Shown in pieces: positions 48,860 through 51,046 of a stretch of DNA of 51,046 nt. The translations under genes and the position numbers were made by a program. The stretch is from Catellicoccus marimammalium. GTDB lineage: Bacteria; Bacillota; Bacilli; Lactobacillales; Catellicoccaceae. The stretch lies in the NCBI RefSeq assembly GCF_965139335.1, contig NZ_CBCSEL010000007.1; one strand, 5' to 3'. Under the pieces are notes generated by a model. It was not told the origin of the DNA. It searched no databases and saw only the letters and a list, made by a program, of their open reading frames with translations. Positions within the stretch are counted from its first letter, which is position 1. Every line of letters begins with the position of its first letter.

Positions 48860-48975
48860 TTACTTTCTCCGTTCCAACCGCCACCGCCACTACGAAAGTA
48901 AGCTCCAGCTGTGCTGTCGCAGGGAAGACATTGCTTTGCAATGCTTCCTTACTTTATATTCTTAAGAAAGAATGG
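48860..48975 (+). repeat. Degenerate leader module (head H3 retained, body lost)
   Basis: Head stem TTACTTTC (48860-48867) / GAAAGTAA (48894-48901), the second H3 copy, with a T-to-C and A-to-G pair of compensating changes. AGCTCCAGCTG and a CATTGC-ttt-GCAATG hairpin follow, then the sequence decays. The next 200 bases carry no convincing gene, so the cassette behind it was probably lost. Confidence 0.68.
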
Positions 48976-49183
48976 ATTATAGGATCCTACAATGGAAAGT
49001 AGATCCTTATTAGGATATATTCCAAAATTAGACTTTTCATTTTAATAGATCCATGATACAATGAATATACAAAAATTCTTGTACTTTCTAGGTTTTCATA
49101 TTAGTAAAAGTTAGAGAATTTGTTTTAGAAGTATTTGATTTTGAATAGGTCGATTAAGTACTTCAAAGAATTGATAGACGGAA

Positions 49184-49210
49184 AAAGAGGTGCAATGCAC
49201 CTCTTTTTTC
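49184..49210 (+). terminator. Intrinsic terminator before leader copy 6
   Basis: AAGAGGTGC (49185-49193) / GCACCTCTT (49197-49205) with T6; it insulates the next cassette. 48976-49183 is otherwise non-coding. Confidence 0.85.
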
Positions 49211-49220
49211 TTTTGCACAC

Positions 49221-49486
49221 ATTGTTTTTTTGCGTAGGAGTGTCCCCACCCCCACGCCCTCAAAAAACAATCGGAAAGAAAAAAGGTAGGGCGGAACCTG
49301 CTTCTAGTCGAGCAAGCTCTCCTTTCAGTCCACCCTATTTTTTCTTCCTTTTTCTTTCTAACATGAGTCAGTCGATCTGCAAGGGACGCTCCGCTCTTCG
49401 CCCTTGTCATCTCTCCTTTTCCCTCATGTTCTCCAGAAAGTGTGAGTTACAGGAACTCATAAATAGATTTTTAAGGAGAATGTATA
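49221..49486 (+). repeat. Leader repeat, copy 6, with head structure type H2
   Basis: Nearly identical to 3076-3341: H2 stem (49221-49271), long second stem, segment A AACATGAG (49360-49367), CAAGGG/CCCTTG and B CTCATGTT (49423-49430), and a TAAGGAG site. The few differences lie mainly in loops. Confidence 0.85.
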
Positions 49487-49699
49487 ATGAATCAATTAAA
49501 AGATGGATACGTATATGAAATTATTCCTATTTGTGCAGATTTGGGGATAGTTACTTTTTCGCAAGGTAAATGCGTCAAAGTTTTATCTCACAAAGGGCAA
49601 AATGTGATGATTAGTGATTGTACAGATGGAAAGAGCTATGAAGTTTCAGAAATGGCTTTATCTATGGTTTGTGAAGAAGTAGGGAAATGGGATAATTAA
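49487..49699 (+). CDS. Small hypothetical protein, paralogue of 3342-3539
   Basis: 70 aa, starting MNQLKDGYVYEIIPICADLG with TAAGGAG upstream. It shares the spaced pattern xxGxxYxxIxxC...GxxxKVLSxxxxxVMI and the ending CEEVGKWDN with the left copy, at moderate identity. The leader before it is almost unchanged between the copies while the protein has diverged, so selection differs between the two. It precedes the MGLDM-type paralogue by 12 bases. Confidence 0.72.
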   Translation: MNQLKDGYVYEIIPICADLGIVTFSQGKCVKVLSHKGQNVMISDCTDGKSYEVSEMALSMVCEEVGKWDN

Positions 49700-49711
49700 A
49701 GGAGTGTATGA

Positions 49712-50140
49712 ATGATGAATATTATAAGTATTATGGAAAGAACAACTTTAAATTTAAACTTGTTAGTAGGGAAGAAGGGGGCAGTATTAAGTGAGAAAAT
49801 ATCTATTATTACTTGGCAAAATAAAGAGCCTATTTTTCGTTGGGTATTGGATTGCTTAGTTAAAAAATATAATCTATCCTCCTTTAAATTAGAACAAGAA
49901 TATCGTATTGATTTAAAAGACTTAGTGGACTTGATTATGGATTGTAATGAAGTATTACTCAATCATGCAATACCTAGCAATTTATTACCTACGTTTCATG
50001 ATAGGGAAGAAGATTATGGTATCGAGTATCAAGGAGATTTACTTTTTACTGTTACAAGTGCAAGTCCAGTCCTTAGTCTGTTATTAAATACAGAAGTAGG
50101 AAATGATGTTGAATTAAGTTTTCTTATGGATTTTGAATAA
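49712..50140 (+). CDS. Diverged MGLDM-family paralogue (possibly frameshifted start)
   Basis: 142 aa if started at 49712, where AAAGGAG lies 7 bases upstream. From about residue 33 it aligns with the left copy: IITWQNKEPIFRWVLDCLV for IYWRKSNAIHRWF, then LLPTFHDREEDYG for LPTQDGFFFG. The key WRKxNxIHxWF and GFFFG residues are lost. The first 30 residues look unnatural; the alternative frame from ATG 49708 (MNDEYYKYYGKNNFKFKLVS) reads more like a real protein and stops just before the alignment begins. A frame change near the G-run at about 49775 is likely. Function may be lost or altered. Confidence 0.55.
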   Translation: MMNIISIMERTTLNLNLLVGKKGAVLSEKISIITWQNKEPIFRWVLDCLVKKYNLSSFKLEQEYRIDLKDLVDLIMDCNEVLLNHAIPSNLLPTFHDREEDYGIEYQGDLLFTVTSASPVLSLLLNTEVGNDVELSFLMDFE

Positions 50141-50145
50141 AAAAT

Positions 50146-50168
50146 AAAGGTGCTATTCAGCACCTTTT
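50146..50168 (+). terminator. Intrinsic terminator
   Basis: AAAGGTGCT-att-CAGCACCTTT with T-run, the counterpart of 3946-3972. Confidence 0.82.
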
Positions 50169-50194
50169 TTTCTTTGGGATACATTTTTCTCTCT

Positions 50195-50250
50195 CTTATC
50201 GGAGCGGGCGAACCCACCCACCCGCAAAGCATTCGCTTTAGTCCGATAAG
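50195..50250 (+). ncRNA. Three-way-junction element H1, right copy
   Basis: Outer stem CTTATCGGA (50195-50203) / TCCGATAAG (50242-50250). Inner arms are GCGGG (50204-50208) / CCCGC (50221-50225) and AAAGC-attc-GCTTT (50226-50239). Both inner arms differ from the left copy but pair perfectly. A TATAAT lies at 50316-50321, at the same relative place as in the left copy. Confidence 0.7.
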
Positions 50251-50339
50251 GAAAAATGGGAAAATGCTTCTCTTAGTCGCATTTTCTCTACTGCTTTCTA
50301 AAATCAGATCAAAAATATAATTTGAATAAATAAAAAATG

Positions 50340-50524
50340 ATAATAGGAAAAAAGATGGCTAACGCCACTTTTTGATTGAAAGAAGCTCCTTACAGTCGCA
50401 TGAAGGAAATCATTGCAGGGCAATGATTCCTTATTTTGATTCTTTTAACATGAGTTCAGAGTCTTGCAAGGGTTGCCCTTGTCAATCTTCTTTTTCCCTC
50501 ATGTTCTCAAGAAAAAGAACCTAT
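50340..50524 (+). repeat. Structured leader repeat, copy 7 (3' truncated)
   Basis: GGCTAACGCC hairpin, AGCTCCTTACAGTCGC, hairpin ATCATTGC/GCAATGAT, segment A AACATGAG (50457-50464), a shortened inner stem (CAAGGG-tt-GCCCTTG) and B CTCATGTT (50508-50515). It then breaks off into unrelated sequence, marking the right edge of the element. No gene follows in frame. Confidence 0.8.
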
Positions 50525-50526
50525 TA

Positions 50527-50668
50527 TTCTTTCAGTATTATTAGGGAAAAATCACTTCGTGAATCAGCTTTAGAAGTAGGAATATCTATAGAGCAATTAT
50601 CAAATTGGATTCGATCCTATCTTATCTTTATTTTTTTAGAAAGTAATTCTTTTAAGGATAAAAGATAG
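50527..50668 (+). pseudogene. IS3-type OrfA-like transposase fragment
   Basis: The frame after the broken leader reads YYSFSIIREKSLRESALEVG and ISIEQLSNWIRSYL, then degenerates. This is the first helix-turn-helix of IS3/IS150-group OrfA proteins (SLRExAxExGIxxxQLxxWIxxY). It has no start codon of its own and no downstream OrfA or OrfB. It was probably left when an IS at the element edge was deleted. Confidence 0.5.
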
Positions 50669-50691
50669 TCATAAGAATTTTAAACTTATAA

Positions 50692-50735
50692 AATACTGAT
50701 AAAAAAGTCAGTATTGAAAAAAATTTCAATATTAA
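50692..50735 (+). terminator. Tandem hairpins before the SDR gene
   Basis: AATACTGA (50692-50699) / TCAGTATT (50708-50715), then TATTGAAA / TTTCAATA. T-runs are weak, so termination may be partial. Confidence 0.5.
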
Positions 50736-50822
50736 CAAAAAAAGAAGCATCTTTTATGATAAATATTGTCAACGAAAGANGTTGATGTCGGGTTAAAAGA
50801 AAAAATAAAAAAAGGAGGTTCA

Positions 50823-51046
50823 ATGATGAATCGATTAGAAGGAAAAACAGCGATTGTTACAGCTGCTAGTCGTGGAATTGGGCTAGCAATNACAAAAGCT
50901 TATGTAGAAAATGGCGCAAAAGTTTATATGGCNATGCGTGATAGTCAAAAAAATAGAGATTTGATTGCAGAATTACAACAAGAAAATCCATTATATCAAG
51001 CAGTGTATTATAATGCGTTTGATTTTGAATCTTATCAACCGATGAT
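50823..51046 (+). CDS. Short-chain dehydrogenase/reductase (partial)
   Basis: 74 codons are visible and the gene runs off the window. It begins MMNRLEGKTAIVTAASRGIG, the Rossmann nucleotide-binding strand and the TxxSRGIG loop of the SDR family, followed by ENGAKVYMAMRD. The catalytic Ser-Tyr-Lys part lies outside. It would reduce or oxidise a small substrate with NAD(P)H. AAAGGAGG precedes the start. Two bases in the coding part (50891, 50933) and one before it (50780) are undetermined. It probably belongs to the host flank with hxlR. Confidence 0.85.
   Translation, partial: MMNRLEGKTAIVTAASRGIGLAXTKAYVENGAKVYMXMRDSQKNRDLIAELQQENPLYQAVYYNAFDFESYQPM

Noticed and set aside
49135..49210. Peptide LNRSIKYFKELIDG before the terminator at 49184
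   Set aside because: Short, no ribosome site, and it runs into the terminator stem.
808..50701. AATACTGATA present near both edges (about 808 and 50692)
   Set aside because: Ten bases only; the right copy is one arm of a hairpin. It is too weak to call an attachment or target-site repeat.
1..51046. CRISPR array, tRNA, rRNA or tyrosine integrase
   Set aside because: No regular repeat-spacer series, no tRNA-like cloverleaf and no R-H-R-Y recombinase were seen; the iterons at 17.2 kb are too short and irregular for CRISPR.

Overview
The window is low-GC Firmicutes DNA. AGGAGG-type ribosome sites, canonical TTGnnn-17-TATAAT promoters, T-rich hairpin terminators, sortase/LPxTG anchoring and a Gram-positive type IV secretion gene order all point to the Lactobacillales (an Enterococcaceae- or Aerococcaceae-like host). 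I cannot name the species. Most of it (about 1.09-50.5 kb) is a conjugative plasmid-like element. It has its own Rep, ParA/ParB, a MOBL-type relaxase, a full T4SS operon and a resolvase, and no tyrosine integrase. It lies between chromosome-like genes: the end of an iron alcohol dehydrogenase and an HxlR regulator on the left, and a short-chain dehydrogenase on the right that runs off the window and contains ambiguous bases.

Layout. 1.1-5.0 kb (+ strand): accessory cassettes (small hypothetical genes, HicAB, a phage-type MGLDM protein), most headed by a structured leader repeat. 5.3-7.0 kb: DEDDh exonuclease/TPR gene between 36-bp direct repeats. 7.0-17.0 kb (- strand): topB, CPBP protease, a giant ArdC/Toprim protein, relaxase, three small DNA-processing genes, then an oriT candidate and an iteron array at 17.04-17.41 kb. 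17.4-36.4 kb (- strand): conjugation operon with VirB8-like, three-domain cell-wall hydrolase, VirB4, TrsD/PrgI-like, VirB6, lipoprotein, VirD4, coiled-coil protein, VirB2-like, thioredoxin-like, sortase, LPQTG surface protein and a small leader ORF. This operon is interrupted by many intrinsic terminators. 36.4-37.3 kb: long structured regulatory region next to an XRE/S24-like regulator. 38.2-41.3 kb: Rep, a putative antisense or control RNA, ParA/ParB and centromere-like repeats. 41.3-48.0 kb: KAP ATPase, orphan HsdS, an Fst-type toxin-antitoxin locus, an RHH protein, a Ser/Thr kinase, a resolvase and a membrane protein; several of these suggest a defence or stability island. 48.0-50.5 kb (+ strand): a second set of leader-headed accessory cassettes.

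How it works together. The regulator and leader structures would control the T4SS operon. The relaxase with its accessory proteins would nick at oriT, and VirD4 would hand the DNA to the VirB4/B6/B8 channel after the hydrolase opens the wall. The surface protein, anchored by the sortase, would aid mating contact. Rep/Par, Fst and HicAB would keep the element. The most unusual signal is a family of at least seven structured leader repeats, with compensatory base changes between copies, placed in front of unrelated small genes at both ends of the element and oriented toward oriT.
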